Assembly: GCA_028819495.1 (NCBI GenBank)
Contig: JAPPLI010000030.1
Coordinates: 1 to 48,929 of the forward strand
Source: Gammaproteobacteria bacterium
Lineage (GTDB): Bacteria; Pseudomonadota; Gammaproteobacteria; Eutrophobiales; Eutrophobiaceae
Length of the DNA stretch: 48,929 nt
Reading direction: 5' to 3'
A program made the position numbers and the translations under genes. Every line of letters starts with the position of its first letter. The first letter of the stretch is position 1. Under the pieces are notes generated by a model that worked only from the letters and a program-made list of their open reading frames with translations, did no database searches and had not been told where the DNA came from. Below, one piece after another: positions 8,990 through 17,791 of the stretch.

Positions 8990-9931
8990 TTACAATCGTT
9001 CCCACACTACCTGCTCCGGCCGATGGTCCCGTTCCGTTCTGCCTGAGATTGGCGCCAGCGGCAGAGAATCATCGCCCGGTTCCAAGGTGAAGGTGAAATC
9101 GAGTGAATACCACGGCCCGGTCACTTCCGGGTCCGGCGCTGGTTCGTTTTCGTGGTAAACATAATCACCGATCAGCGCCCGGGTGACGCCGAATTGCGCG
9201 TCGGTTTCCAGGTAGGGGTCATCGTTGACGTAAACCTGTGATATATGAGTTTTATAATCTGGTTTATGTATCAGGAAATGCATGTGCGCGGGCCGCATAT
9301 TGGCGCGCCCTTGCACCTTCAACAGGTCGCCCACCGGCCCGTTCACAGGGACCGGGTAGGCTGCGGGCTTCACTGTGCAAAAACGGATATGCCCGTGTTG
9401 ATCGGTGCGGAACCTGCCGCGCAGGTTCATATCGGCCTGGGCGGGGTCCTGGTTTTCATACAAGCCTTCCGCCGAGGTATTCCACACGTCCACTTCCACA
9501 TCGACGACCGGTTCTCCGGCCCCGTTCCTGACCCGGGCAGTGACGAATAACGGCGCGCCGACGGTCGGCGAACGCACGATTGACCCGCCGTTCTCCGTCT
9601 CCGGCGCATGCTCGCGCCAGAACGGGCCTAACAGGTTGGCAGTGGTTTCCCCCCGGTCCAGCCCGTTGTTCAAAAGACAAACCAGTGACGACAAACCCAG
9701 GGTCCCTGCAAGGAGCACCACTTCGTTATGACTTTTATCCGTCAGTTGGCCCGCCCGCGCGAGGATTGCGCATCCCCGGCGAAACTCGGCTTCCGACAGT
9801 TGGACTTCGCGGGCGAATTCATGCAGGTGCCGGACTGCCGCGGAGAGAACTTCCCGCAGCCGCGCATCCTTGACCCGTTGCAATTCGCTTAGAACCGCTT
9901 CAGTGACCTGTTCCCGGTTTTCGATAATCAT
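8990..9931 (-). CDS. Intradiol ring-cleavage dioxygenase (catechol/hydroxyquinol 1,2-dioxygenase family)
   Basis: 313 residues. An N-terminal helical dimerisation domain (about 1-95) is followed by the beta-sandwich catalytic domain. The non-haem Fe(III) ligands are visible: Tyr158 (EGLYENQDP), Tyr192 (AAYPVPVNGP), His216 and His218 (RPAHMHFLI). The enzyme opens a catechol-type ring between the two hydroxyls using O2, giving a cis,cis-muconate or maleylacetate. The N-terminal domain and the LLGPFWREHAP stretch favour catechol or hydroxyquinol dioxygenases over protocatechuate dioxygenase. It stands divergent from the flavin monooxygenase gene, a natural supplier of a hydroxylated ring. Exact substrate not readable. 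Confidence 0.9.
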   Translation of the reverse strand: MIIENREQVTEAVLSELQRVKDARLREVLSAAVRHLHEFAREVQLSEAEFRRGCAILARAGQLTDKSHNEVVLLAGTLGLSSLVCLLNNGLDRGETTANLLGPFWREHAPETENGGSIVRSPTVGAPLFVTARVRNGAGEPVVDVEVDVWNTSAEGLYENQDPAQADMNLRGRFRTDQHGHIRFCTVKPAAYPVPVNGPVGDLLKVQGRANMRPAHMHFLIHKPDYKTHISQVYVNDDPYLETDAQFGVTRALIGDYVYHENEPAPDPEVTGPWYSLDFTFTLEPGDDSLPLAPISGRTERDHRPEQVVWERL

Positions 9932-10035
9932 TCAAGGCGCCAAATCAGTAAATATGGATGCAGCAAAGAAAATATGATGTTATCGTTTTTCCGGATTATA
10001 TACGAACCCGAAAAGGGCATTTTTGAGAAACGACC

Positions 10036-11205
10036 ATGACCGATCGAATTTCCATCGCTGATTATCATGACAGAATTGCCTCGCTGTTGCCTGCCCTGCG
10101 GGAACGGGGCGCCGAGGCGGAAAAACAGCGCCGCTTGTCCCGGCAGACTATCGATGAACTGGTAGCATCAGGATTATACAGGGCATATCTGCCCGCCCGC
10201 TTTGGCGGGCCGGAACTCTTCATGGCGGAGGTTTTACCCCTGATCACGCAGGTTGCCCGCGTCTGTCCTGCCACTGCCTGGGTATTGGCCATTATGCAGA
10301 TGCACACCTGGCTCATGGGGCTGTATCCGCAGCAGGCCCAGGATGAAGTATTCAAGGATGACAGTGACACACTGGTTTGCGGTGTGCTGCAGCCCAGGGG
10401 TATGGCGAAGCGGGTAACGGGCGGTTATGAGTTGGAACAGGCAGAATGGCCGTACTCATCCGGTTGTGACTTTGCGCGTTGGGCACAAGTGGGCGGACTG
10501 GTGCAACAGGACGACGGCCCGCCTGAGATGAGAGTGTTTTTATTGCCCGAAGCGGACTATGACATTATCGACGACTGGCACGTGGTCGGCCTGCGCGGCA
10601 GCGGCAGCAAAAGCCTGGCTACCGGTGTTACGTTTGTCCCCGAGCACAGGACCATCAGGTTTGCAGACGCCATAACGGGGGAACTGAGCAAAGGTCTTTC
10701 AGCACTGTACCGATCCTCGATCCTGCCCATGCTGTGTATTAACCCGGCCATTCCGGTCATCGGCGCCGCCCAGACGGCCATTGAGGTTTTTATCGGCCAT
10801 ATCGAAAACCGCAACCTGCCTTTCTCCATCCATAAACAGGTCGATGCGGCCCAGGCGCACCGGGTTTTAGGTGAGGCAATGATGCAGGCCGGTTCGGCTG
10901 AACTGATGCTGGAGCGCGGGACGGCGATGGTCCGTGACACGGCCGAGGCCGGTGAACTGATGCCGCTGGTCGAACGCAACCGGGTACGGGCCTACAGTTC
11001 CGGCGTGGTCAGGCAGTGTGTTGCGGCAATTGAGTCACTGTTCCTTGCGTCCGGCGGCACTGCCCTGCAGGAGACTCACCCATTGCAGCAACTCACCCGC
11101 GATGCCAAGGCCATGGCGCTGCACGCCGCGTTGGTACACGAAAACAACCTGGAACTCTGGGGCGCCTCGAGACTGGGCAAACCGCTTAATTCCGAATTTG
11201 TCTGA
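10036..11205 (+). CDS. Two-component flavin-dependent monooxygenase, oxygenase subunit (acyl-CoA dehydrogenase fold)
   Basis: 389 residues with the acyl-CoA dehydrogenase fold but monooxygenase features, similar to HsaA, HpaB-C2 and DszC (group D). The N-terminal helical part carries RLSRQTIDELVASGLYRAYLPARFGG, the middle beta domain ends DDWHVVGLRGSGSKS, the usual flavin-contact motif of this subgroup, and the C-terminal helices contain VRQCVAAIESLFLASGGTALQ. The catalytic Glu of true acyl-CoA dehydrogenases is not obvious, in line with a hydroxylase using reduced flavin supplied by a reductase. A flavin reductase-like gene lies convergent 115 nt downstream and may be the partner. Substrate is probably phenolic or steroid/terpenoid-like, by analogy only. 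Confidence 0.85.
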   Translation: MTDRISIADYHDRIASLLPALRERGAEAEKQRRLSRQTIDELVASGLYRAYLPARFGGPELFMAEVLPLITQVARVCPATAWVLAIMQMHTWLMGLYPQQAQDEVFKDDSDTLVCGVLQPRGMAKRVTGGYELEQAEWPYSSGCDFARWAQVGGLVQQDDGPPEMRVFLLPEADYDIIDDWHVVGLRGSGSKSLATGVTFVPEHRTIRFADAITGELSKGLSALYRSSILPMLCINPAIPVIGAAQTAIEVFIGHIENRNLPFSIHKQVDAAQAHRVLGEAMMQAGSAELMLERGTAMVRDTAEAGELMPLVERNRVRAYSSGVVRQCVAAIESLFLASGGTALQETHPLQQLTRDAKAMALHAALVHENNLELWGASRLGKPLNSEFV

Positions 11206-11221
11206 TATTTGCTGGATTTTT

Positions 11222-11296
11222 GGGGTCAGAGTAAAAATTCCGGCGGAGCTACGGGGTCAGAGTAAGAAATTCGCCAGAATTTTTACTCTGACCCCC
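11222..11296. repeat. GGGGTCAGAGTAAAA repeat cluster
   Basis: Three copies of the core: two direct (11222-11236, 11253-11268) and one inverted (11281-11295). The last two form a hairpin with 15-bp arms around AATTCGCCAGAA. It sits between convergent genes and belongs to a family seen four times in this window. Confidence 0.8.
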
Positions 11297-11320
11297 AGTA
11301 TCTTGCTCAGACCCCTTTCA

Positions 11321-11947
11321 TCACTCGTCAATCTCTTCCAGCAGGATGTCTCCCAGGCCGTAGTAGGTGCCGTTGTAGTGGTCGTAGGCGTAGTGGTATA
11401 CGGGCGCCAGGGGCGCCATGCGGTCTTTAGCAGGCAGGTCACGCAGGCTCGAATCGACCCGTACCGCAACGATTCTTCCGTATAACACCTCACCCAGCCA
11501 GCGATGCTCCTCTACCCGCAACAGCTCACATTCATAGTTGGCCGGACATTCGGCCACCGCCGGCGCGGCTATCTTTGCCGAGGGCTCGGGGGACAACCCC
11601 GAGGTCGCAAATTTGTCCTCAGCCGGAAACACCGTGGTATTCACACATTCGACTATTTTTGCAGTGGGCACGTTGACCACGAATTCCCCGGTGCTGGTGA
11701 TATTCCGGTAAGTCCGTGACTCCTTGGCTCCGGCATAAGTATCGTAATCACCGATGACCAGTGAGATGATCTTGGGCGTGTCATCGTCTTCAGCGACGTT
11801 TGTGTAGGACGGAAAAAACACCAAGCTGTAGGGCGCCACGTGCGGCTTGCCCGCTTCATCCGCTGTGGAGATCAGGAACGCGGGCAGGGCCGGCCAGTAT
11901 TCCAGGCCGAACAGGTCTTTTACAGGCAATTCAGTTTTGTCAGTCAT
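11321..11947 (-). CDS. Flavin reductase-like / FMN-binding split-barrel protein
   Basis: 208 residues of the flavin reductase-like (DIM6/NTAB) family. The N-terminal LPAFLISTADEAGKPHVAPYS and the EFVVNVPTAKIVECVN stretches are typical of the FMN-binding split barrel, while VLYGRIVAVRVD matches the C-terminal core. Such proteins reduce free FMN/FAD with NAD(P)H to feed two-component oxygenases, or act as flavoprotein oxygenases. It lies 108 nt downstream of the Rieske oxygenase gene on the same strand, with a repeat between them, and convergent to the group D monooxygenase gene. Which of the two it serves is unclear; the group D enzyme needs a free-flavin reductase and has no other candidate here. 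Confidence 0.8.
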   Translation of the reverse strand: MTDKTELPVKDLFGLEYWPALPAFLISTADEAGKPHVAPYSLVFFPSYTNVAEDDDTPKIISLVIGDYDTYAGAKESRTYRNITSTGEFVVNVPTAKIVECVNTTVFPAEDKFATSGLSPEPSAKIAAPAVAECPANYECELLRVEEHRWLGEVLYGRIVAVRVDSSLRDLPAKDRMAPLAPVYHYAYDHYNGTYYGLGDILLEEIDE

Positions 11948-11991
11948 GATTACTCAGTCTCTATTACTTTTCATTATTCCCGGGATCATCC

Positions 11992-12041
11992 GGGGACGGA
12001 CCCCGCTGACAACATGCGGGGGCATGCTTAAGTCCGTCCCC
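11992..12041. repeat. GGGGACGGAC-type inverted repeat
   Basis: GGGGACGGAC at 11992-12001 and its complement GTCCGTCCCC at 12032-12041 enclose a further GCGGGGGCATGC palindrome-like core. It separates the Rieske and flavin reductase genes. Confidence 0.7.
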
Positions 12042-12055
12042 AGGGAGTCCGTCTT

Positions 12056-13336
12056 TTACCAGGTTTTATTCGGGTCATAGTTATTGCCGTCCGGCGACCA
12101 GCCCTGGGTCCTGGCCCAGTCCCGGCGTTGCTGTATCCCGCGCATGCGCTTGTTGGCCAGCATGCGCCATTTCGATACGGTCATGTCGGGGCGGATCAGT
12201 TTTTCCTGGTGCCAGAAGTCTTCATATTGATACACATGGTGGATCTGTTCCCGTCCGAATGCATCGAAGTTGTTGAAACCCCACTCAGTGCCGTCACCCA
12301 TGGGCCTGGTCTGGTCTGTCGCCGCCTTCCAGGTGACGGGTATGAATTCTTCCCGGCACGTCTTGTAGAACGCCTCAGCTTCCTCTTCCGAATTCACTTC
12401 GGTGGCATGGCAGATAAAATACATGTGGTGGTCCTCGTCAATAGGCGTGAACCACTCGAAGTGCAGCACCCCGGGGGCGGGCCACCAGTCCACCTCCAGG
12501 CCGCAGGGGAGGTATATACCGACAATGGTTTCCTGTGGGACATCTGGCGGAGGGATGTTGTCCGGGTCCAGGTTCACCGCGTTCACAGTCACGCCTTCAA
12601 TCTCCGTTGTCCAGACAGTGTAGTCATCCACCTTGACGATGCCCCAGGGACCTTCGTCGTTATCGATGATCTCCAGCGATTCCGGTGTCTTCGGGAAGCT
12701 GGAAAGGGGCATGCTGGCATCGGTGAAATCGAAGATGCCGGCCTTGCGGTGGGCGTACAGGTGCGCGGCGTCGAAACCGTTTTCCGCAGCGATGCGCCAG
12801 TTGGCCCGGAACTTGTTGCGCGCGACCGGGTGGAACGCCAGCTTGGGACGCAGAAATTTCGGCTGCAGATCCTGCTCTATGGGCGGCGGGTCCATGTCGC
12901 CCATGAACACGAAAATGACGCCGTTGATCTCCCTGACCGGATATGTCTTGTGTTTCAGTTTACCGATCAGCCGGCTGTCCGGGTCGGTGATGACCTGTAC
13001 CAGGGTCCCGTCGCGCACATCGATGGTGAAACCGTGAAACCAGCAGGTCACCGTGTTTTTGGTGTAGCATTCGGGCCGGGCGGAGAATGCCGCGCCGCGG
13101 TGGGGGCAGCGGTCGGCAATGCCATATACCTCGCCGTCAACCCGCTTGAACAGGACCCGTTCCCCCATGATCATCTCACCCTTGCATCTCCCTTCCTCCA
13201 GTTCATGGCCGAACAACGCGGCATACCAGTGGTTGCGCAGGCCCAGTTCCGCCTTCAGGTAATCGGGATACGGCTCCAGGCGTTTGTTTGTGCCGTCGAT
13301 GTTGTCTTCCATCTCCCGGATTGGTGTGTCAGCCAT
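12056..13336 (-). CDS. Rieske non-haem iron oxygenase, alpha subunit
   Basis: 426 residues. The Rieske [2Fe-2S] motif is complete: Cys77-Pro-His79 and Cys98-Trp-Phe-His101, 18 residues apart. The catalytic domain carries the mononuclear iron motif AENGFDAAHLYAHR with His192 and His196. These enzymes use O2 and electrons from a reductase to hydroxylate, dihydroxylate or demethylate substrates; the size and single-subunit layout resemble the vanillate demethylase / 3-ketosteroid hydroxylase / carbazole group more than two-subunit ring dioxygenases. No ferredoxin or ferredoxin reductase is seen in the window, so electrons must come from elsewhere. Divergent from a TonB receptor gene, which may import its substrate. 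Confidence 0.92.
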   Translation of the reverse strand: MADTPIREMEDNIDGTNKRLEPYPDYLKAELGLRNHWYAALFGHELEEGRCKGEMIMGERVLFKRVDGEVYGIADRCPHRGAAFSARPECYTKNTVTCWFHGFTIDVRDGTLVQVITDPDSRLIGKLKHKTYPVREINGVIFVFMGDMDPPPIEQDLQPKFLRPKLAFHPVARNKFRANWRIAAENGFDAAHLYAHRKAGIFDFTDASMPLSSFPKTPESLEIIDNDEGPWGIVKVDDYTVWTTEIEGVTVNAVNLDPDNIPPPDVPQETIVGIYLPCGLEVDWWPAPGVLHFEWFTPIDEDHHMYFICHATEVNSEEEAEAFYKTCREEFIPVTWKAATDQTRPMGDGTEWGFNNFDAFGREQIHHVYQYEDFWHQEKLIRPDMTVSKWRMLANKRMRGIQQRRDWARTQGWSPDGNNYDPNKTW

Positions 13337-13517
13337 GCGTTTCAGTCCCCCTCTTGATTAAATATACCGGAACCTGTTTCGGAAAATTCTACAATTGCTC
13401 AATGGTAACATCCGTAACGGATCATGGAAAACCGGATTAATCCGGACAGGGTATGTATTGACCATCCATACACTGTCAGGTAAATTGGATATGCATAGAA
13501 AGTGGGGGAGAGTTAAT

Positions 13518-16100
13518 ATGAAGCGCATTATTCCCGGCCGTTCCGCCGCCAGCCTTATTCCAGCCTTGTTAATCATCATTTTTCCATGCCAGCCTGCGCT
13601 TGCACAGAGCGGTCTGCTTGAGGAAGTCATCGTCACCGCGCAGAAACGCGAGCAGTCCATCCAGGACGTCGGCATTTCCATCACGGCAATCAGCGGAGAG
13701 CAGATGGAAGCCCTGGGAATTGCCAACAGCATTGAGATAGCCCGCTATTCACCCGGCGTCTCCATGTCCGGCGGCGGCGGCGACCAGCGCAACGAGTTTA
13801 CCATCCGCGGCGCGACCCAGAACGATTTCGCCGACCATGCCGAGGCGCCCAATGCCATGTACGTGGATGAAGTTTACCAGGCAGCCCAGCAGGCCCAGTT
13901 GTTCGCCAACTTCGATATGCAGCGGGTGGAAATCCTGAAAGGCCCGCAAGGCACCCTGTTCGGCCGCAACGCGACCGGCGGCCTGATCCACTTCGTTACC
14001 AATAAGCCCTCGCAGGAATCCGAAGCGTTCGCTGACCTGACCTACGGTTCCTATGATACGGTCAGGGCGGAAGGCGCAGTAAGCGGCGGCCTGTCGGAAA
14101 CCCTGTCGGCCAGGCTTTCCGGGGTCTTCATCTACCATGACGATCTCATCGACAACCCGTTCACCCCGGAAGACATGCCGCCGGTACCCGGCCTGCTGCA
14201 GGCCGTCGGCCGGCCCGCGACATTCAACCCCGATGTAGACGCACATGACAAGTACGGCGAGGAAACCTGGGGTTTGCGCGGCCAGTTGTTGTTCGAACCC
14301 AATGAGGACGTGGAATTTCTGCTGTCGGCAAACTACGGCGAACAGGAATGGGCGCCGGCGGCCTATAACAGCATCCCCACGGTCGCATTCGTGGATGACA
14401 CCGACGGCGACGGCGTGTTCGACGATACGGTGAATACTGCGTTCCAGCGCGACGTGCGCACCACCTGTGAAATGATCAGGGTCACCGACGGCGGCTGTGA
14501 AAACTCCATATTTGACGGCGACCTGGACGGTGTGCGCCCCAATGACCAGGGCGACCTGTTCGGGTTTTTCGACCCGGACCCGGTCCACGATTTTGCCGGC
14601 CCCAACGACCACGCCCCCCACCCGGGCAACGAGGTGGAGTTGTATAACATCTCCGGCAAGCTGACCTGGGACATGGATTTCGCCAGGCTGGTATCGGTCA
14701 GCGCGTTTTCCAACATCAAGCACCGGCAATCGCTGGACGTGGGCGATGCCCCGGTGCCGCAGTTCATCTATTTCCGCCAGACCGATATGGACTGGTTTTC
14801 CCAGGAAATCCGCCTTGAAGGCGAGGCTGATCGCATGCGCTGGATCGCCGGCGCCTATTACCTGTATATCGATGCAAAGGCCGCCCAGGGGCTGGCGGAC
14901 ACCATCGGCGGACTGAATATCTTCGGCGGTTATTTCTTCGGCCCGGTGCTCAACTCGGATAACGGCATCCCGTTTTTTGTGCCGGGTGTCGGCGGCACCC
15001 CGCTTAACATCATCACGGGCGAGGCCGGTTTTAACCAGGGCGACCTGTACCTGGAGGCGACTACGGATACGGACCTCAAGACCGATTCCTATTCGTTGTT
15101 CGGCCACGTCGATTTCGACCTGACCGACCAGTTGATGGTCACGGCCGGGTTCCGCGGCATTATCGAGGAGAAGGACTTCAGCTTCAACAACCGGTTGTAC
15201 CGCAACGTAAGGGATAACTACCCGGACGGCGCGCAGTTTGCCGGCGCCGAGCCGCTGAGCCTCATCTTTGTGCCGGGCGTGCCGTTCGAGTTTCTTGCCC
15301 CGCATGCGGACAAGACCTCGGATTTCCTCTGGTCCGGCAAGCTGCAACTCAGCTACTCGCCCAATGACGACCTGCTGTTCTATGGCGGCGTGAGTCGCGG
15401 GGTGAAGGCGGGCAACTTCAACGGCCCCCTGCTGACCACGCTGACCCAGGATGAATACGGGTACAAGGAAGAAGTCCTGTGGTCATACGAGGCCGGGTTC
15501 AAATCCACCCTGTTCGGCGGCAAGGCCCGTTTCAACGTATCTGCGTACTATTATGACTACCAGGATTACCAGGCATTCCAGTTCGTCGGCACCTCCGGCG
15601 CGGTGTTCAATGCCGATGCCGAGTCCTGGGGATTCGAGGCGGAATTGATTGCCTCCCCGGTGGAGAACACGGACATCTGGCTCGGGTTCAGCTATATCGA
15701 CCCGGAAGTGAAAGACCTGGAGGTGGCGGACAACACGTTCAGGGACGTCGAACCGACCTTCACGCCGCAAGTCCAGTTTTCCGGGGTGGGGCGTTATACC
15801 GTGCCCAACGTCATTATGGGCGGTTCGGTCACGCTGCAACTGGATGGCACCTATACCTCGTCCAGTTTCAGCAACGTCAATAATTTCGACAGTCACACCA
15901 TGCCTTCGAGCTGGATCGGCAACGCCCGCATCCAGTGGAGCAGCGCGGACGGGCGTTATTCCATCGCAGGCTTCATAAAGAACTTCTCCAACTCGCGCAC
16001 CCAGACGACCACGTTCGACCTGGCGACCATAGGCGGGGCAGACGAGATCTCCTTTGAGAAACCGCGCTGGGGCGGCGTCAACGTGAGGGTGAGCTATTAG
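13518..16100 (+). CDS. TonB-dependent outer-membrane receptor
   Basis: 860 residues from the ATG at 13518, chosen over an upstream in-frame ATG at 13395 because it has GGGGGAG 7 nt upstream and starts a clean signal peptide (MKRIIPGRSAAS..., cleavage near ALA-QSG). The plug follows (EEVIVTAQKREQSIQDV; RVEILKGPQGTLFGRNATGG), then a 22-strand barrel ending in a terminal aromatic residue (VRVSY). Receptors of this type take up siderophores but in marine and oligotrophic bacteria also many carbon substrates; no siderophore genes are close, while Rieske oxygenase and amidohydrolase genes are, so import of a catabolic substrate is inferred. Its plug is closely similar to that of the receptor at 19888-22320. 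Confidence 0.95.
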   Translation: MKRIIPGRSAASLIPALLIIIFPCQPALAQSGLLEEVIVTAQKREQSIQDVGISITAISGEQMEALGIANSIEIARYSPGVSMSGGGGDQRNEFTIRGATQNDFADHAEAPNAMYVDEVYQAAQQAQLFANFDMQRVEILKGPQGTLFGRNATGGLIHFVTNKPSQESEAFADLTYGSYDTVRAEGAVSGGLSETLSARLSGVFIYHDDLIDNPFTPEDMPPVPGLLQAVGRPATFNPDVDAHDKYGEETWGLRGQLLFEPNEDVEFLLSANYGEQEWAPAAYNSIPTVAFVDDTDGDGVFDDTVNTAFQRDVRTTCEMIRVTDGGCENSIFDGDLDGVRPNDQGDLFGFFDPDPVHDFAGPNDHAPHPGNEVELYNISGKLTWDMDFARLVSVSAFSNIKHRQSLDVGDAPVPQFIYFRQTDMDWFSQEIRLEGEADRMRWIAGAYYLYIDAKAAQGLADTIGGLNIFGGYFFGPVLNSDNGIPFFVPGVGGTPLNIITGEAGFNQGDLYLEATTDTDLKTDSYSLFGHVDFDLTDQLMVTAGFRGIIEEKDFSFNNRLYRNVRDNYPDGAQFAGAEPLSLIFVPGVPFEFLAPHADKTSDFLWSGKLQLSYSPNDDLLFYGGVSRGVKAGNFNGPLLTTLTQDEYGYKEEVLWSYEAGFKSTLFGGKARFNVSAYYYDYQDYQAFQFVGTSGAVFNADAESWGFEAELIASPVENTDIWLGFSYIDPEVKDLEVADNTFRDVEPTFTPQVQFSGVGRYTVPNVIMGGSVTLQLDGTYTSSSFSNVNNFDSHTMPSSWIGNARIQWSSADGRYSIAGFIKNFSNSRTQTTTFDLATIGGADEISFEKPRWGGVNVRVSY

Positions 16101-16142
16101 GCCCTTATGAGTAAAATCTCATTCGTCATTCCTGCCTTCCCC

Positions 16143-16234
16143 CGTCATTCCCGCGCAGGCGGGAATCCAGTCGATCAAACAATTCTTTATAATGAACATT
16201 TGCTTACTGGATTCCTGCATCTGCAGGAATGACC
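16143..16234. repeat. MITE-like element with ATTCC hairpin ends
   Basis: About 92 bp. The left end CGTCATTCCCGCG...CGGGAATCCAG and the right end CTGGATTCCTGC...GCAGGAATGACC are inverted copies of each other, each itself a hairpin; the left hairpin is the exact dRS3-like pattern ATTCCC-N8-GGGAAT. The spacer is A/T-rich (CAATTCTTTATAATGAAC). It lies between TonB receptor and amidohydrolase genes. Confidence 0.75.
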
Positions 16235-16243
16235 GAATGATTA

Positions 16244-16268
16244 GGGGACGGACTTCAAGTCCGTCCCC
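16244..16268. repeat. Perfect 25-bp palindrome, GGGGACGGAC family
   Basis: Arms of 12 bp (GGGGACGGACTT and AAGTCCGTCCCC) around one central C, immediately upstream of the amidohydrolase start region. Its position 15 nt before the start codon could put a strong hairpin in the mRNA leader. Confidence 0.8.
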
Positions 16269-16283
16269 GGTGCGTATGAACCC

Positions 16284-17621
16284 ATGAAAACCACGCTCAT
16301 CCAGGGTGGAACCCTCCTCACCGCTGATCCCGCGCAACCGCTGCTGACCGACGGCCACATCAGGATAGACGACGGCATCATCACGGCCGTCGGAGCAGGC
16401 GCAGGCCCGGACGTGGCAGGAGCCGAGACGATGGACGCCCGCGACAAGCTGATCATCCCCGGTTTCGTCAATGCCCACACACACCTGTGCATGACCCTGG
16501 GCCGTTCCCTGGGTTCCGACCGTACCCTGCTGCAATGGTTGGCCGAAGCGCAACTGCCGTTCATGGCGCAGATGGATTCCGAGGACTATGCGCTGGCCGT
16601 GACCCTGGGCGCCATCGAGAACCTGAAGGCCGGCAATACCACCGTGTGCGAGATCTTCTTCTCCTCGCGCTACACCGACGGCGCCGATGCGCTGGCCGCA
16701 GCGGCCCTGGACGAGACGGGGATACGCGCCCTGCTGTTCCGTTGCTCCAGCGATGAGGAGTTCGCCCCGGGCTTTATCGAGACCACCGGCGAGATCGATA
16801 CCCGCAGCAAGGAACTGCTGCAGCGCTGGCGCGCCCATGACCGGGTCGGGATAGGGGTCGGTCCCCTGGTGCCCTGGACCGCCACCGACGAGTACTGGGC
16901 GGACACCTGCGCGTTGCGTGACGCAGGCGTGGGCGTCCACCTGCACACCGCGGAAACGCCGGAATACAATGACCTGATGGTGGCGCGCACCGGGAAACGT
17001 AACGTGGAGTTCCTCGCGGACGAGGGCGTGTTGAACGAAAGAGTCATGCTCAATCACTGCATTTTCCTGGCCGACGCCGAGATTGACGCCATCGCTGCCC
17101 ACGGCGCGAACGTGGTGCATGACCCCACCTCGAACATGATCCTGGCCTCCGGCAACGCTCCCGTATTGAAGCTGCGTAGCGCCGGGGTCACCGTCGGGCT
17201 GGCCTGTGACGGCCCGGCCTGCAACAACACCCAGGATATGTTCGAGGTGATGAAGGACGCGGCGCTGTTGCAGAAAGTCACTACCCGCGACCCCGTGTCG
17301 CTGACCGCGCAGGACGTGTTTACCATGGCCACCATGGAAGGCGCCAAAGCCTGCGGCATGGCGGACCGGATCGGCAGCCTGAGCGCCGGCAAGCTGGCGG
17401 ACATCACCATCGTCGACACCCTGGCCAGCCACCTGCGCCCCATCCATGACCCGTTTGCAACCCTGGTCTATTCGGCCCGCGCCGCCGACGTGGAGACCGT
17501 GCTGGTAGGCGGCGAGGTCGTGGTACGCAATAAAAAACTGCTAACCATGGATGAAGGGGATATAATCCGCAAAGCCCAGTTGCGCGCCGAGGAACTGAGA
17601 AAGTCCGCCGGCCTCAACTGA
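16284..17621 (+). CDS. Amidohydrolase, S-adenosylhomocysteine/methylthioadenosine deaminase-like
   Basis: 445 residues. The metal site is complete: His65 and His67 (FVNAHTHL), His221 (HLHTAETPE), His258 (NHCIF) and Asp309 (ACDGPACNN). The NN following the catalytic Asp and the MATMEGAKACG helix are typical of the MtaD/SAH deaminase and TrzN branch. They hydrolytically deaminate adenosine-like or triazine-like rings; the Cys-Asp-Gly-Pro in place of the commoner TDGxxS suggests a divergent substrate. The gene stands alone between two repeat elements, on the same strand as the upstream TonB receptor. No SD sequence is evident; GGTGCG is the nearest purine-rich tract. It is only distantly similar to the 2810-4219 amidohydrolase. 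Confidence 0.87.
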   Translation: MKTTLIQGGTLLTADPAQPLLTDGHIRIDDGIITAVGAGAGPDVAGAETMDARDKLIIPGFVNAHTHLCMTLGRSLGSDRTLLQWLAEAQLPFMAQMDSEDYALAVTLGAIENLKAGNTTVCEIFFSSRYTDGADALAAAALDETGIRALLFRCSSDEEFAPGFIETTGEIDTRSKELLQRWRAHDRVGIGVGPLVPWTATDEYWADTCALRDAGVGVHLHTAETPEYNDLMVARTGKRNVEFLADEGVLNERVMLNHCIFLADAEIDAIAAHGANVVHDPTSNMILASGNAPVLKLRSAGVTVGLACDGPACNNTQDMFEVMKDAALLQKVTTRDPVSLTAQDVFTMATMEGAKACGMADRIGSLSAGKLADITIVDTLASHLRPIHDPFATLVYSARAADVETVLVGGEVVVRNKKLLTMDEGDIIRKAQLRAEELRKSAGLN

Positions 17622-17625
17622 GCTA

Positions 17626-17724
17626 TTCGTCATTCCGGGCTTGACCCGGAATCCAGTCAAATAAACATTCCTTATAAGGAGTTTTGTAGTCAACTGGATT
17701 CCGGGTCAAGCCCGGAATAACGAA
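17626..17724. repeat. 99-bp MITE-like element with ~32-bp terminal inverted repeats
   Basis: Ends TTCGTCATTCCGGGC... and ...GCCCGGAATAACGAA are inverted copies over about 32 bp with a single mismatch, enclosing CAAATAAACATTCCTTATAAGG. Each arm also folds on itself (ATTCCGGG/CCCGGAAT). Same architecture as the element at 16143-16234. Confidence 0.8.
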
Positions 17725-17791
17725 TTATAGTGCGGCGCAATTTATGTCTTTATGTATAAATTTACCAACCACACACGTTGTAAAGAAAGCT

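Noticed and set aside
11222..11296. Possible CRISPR array because of repeated GGGGTCAGAGTAA units
   Set aside because: Only three units, mixed orientation, spacers irregular, and no cas genes in the window; it is a palindromic repeat element.
12128..13357. 409-codon plus-strand frame
   Set aside because: Antisense shadow of the Rieske oxygenase gene, whose motifs are complete on the minus strand.
13749..15347. 532-codon open frame on the minus strand
   Set aside because: It lies fully inside the TonB receptor gene, has no family features, and results from the G/C-rich third positions of the true gene.
16119..17447. 442-codon minus-strand frame
   Set aside because: Antisense to the amidohydrolase with full metal-binding motifs; the shadow protein is low-complexity Gly/Val/Gln.
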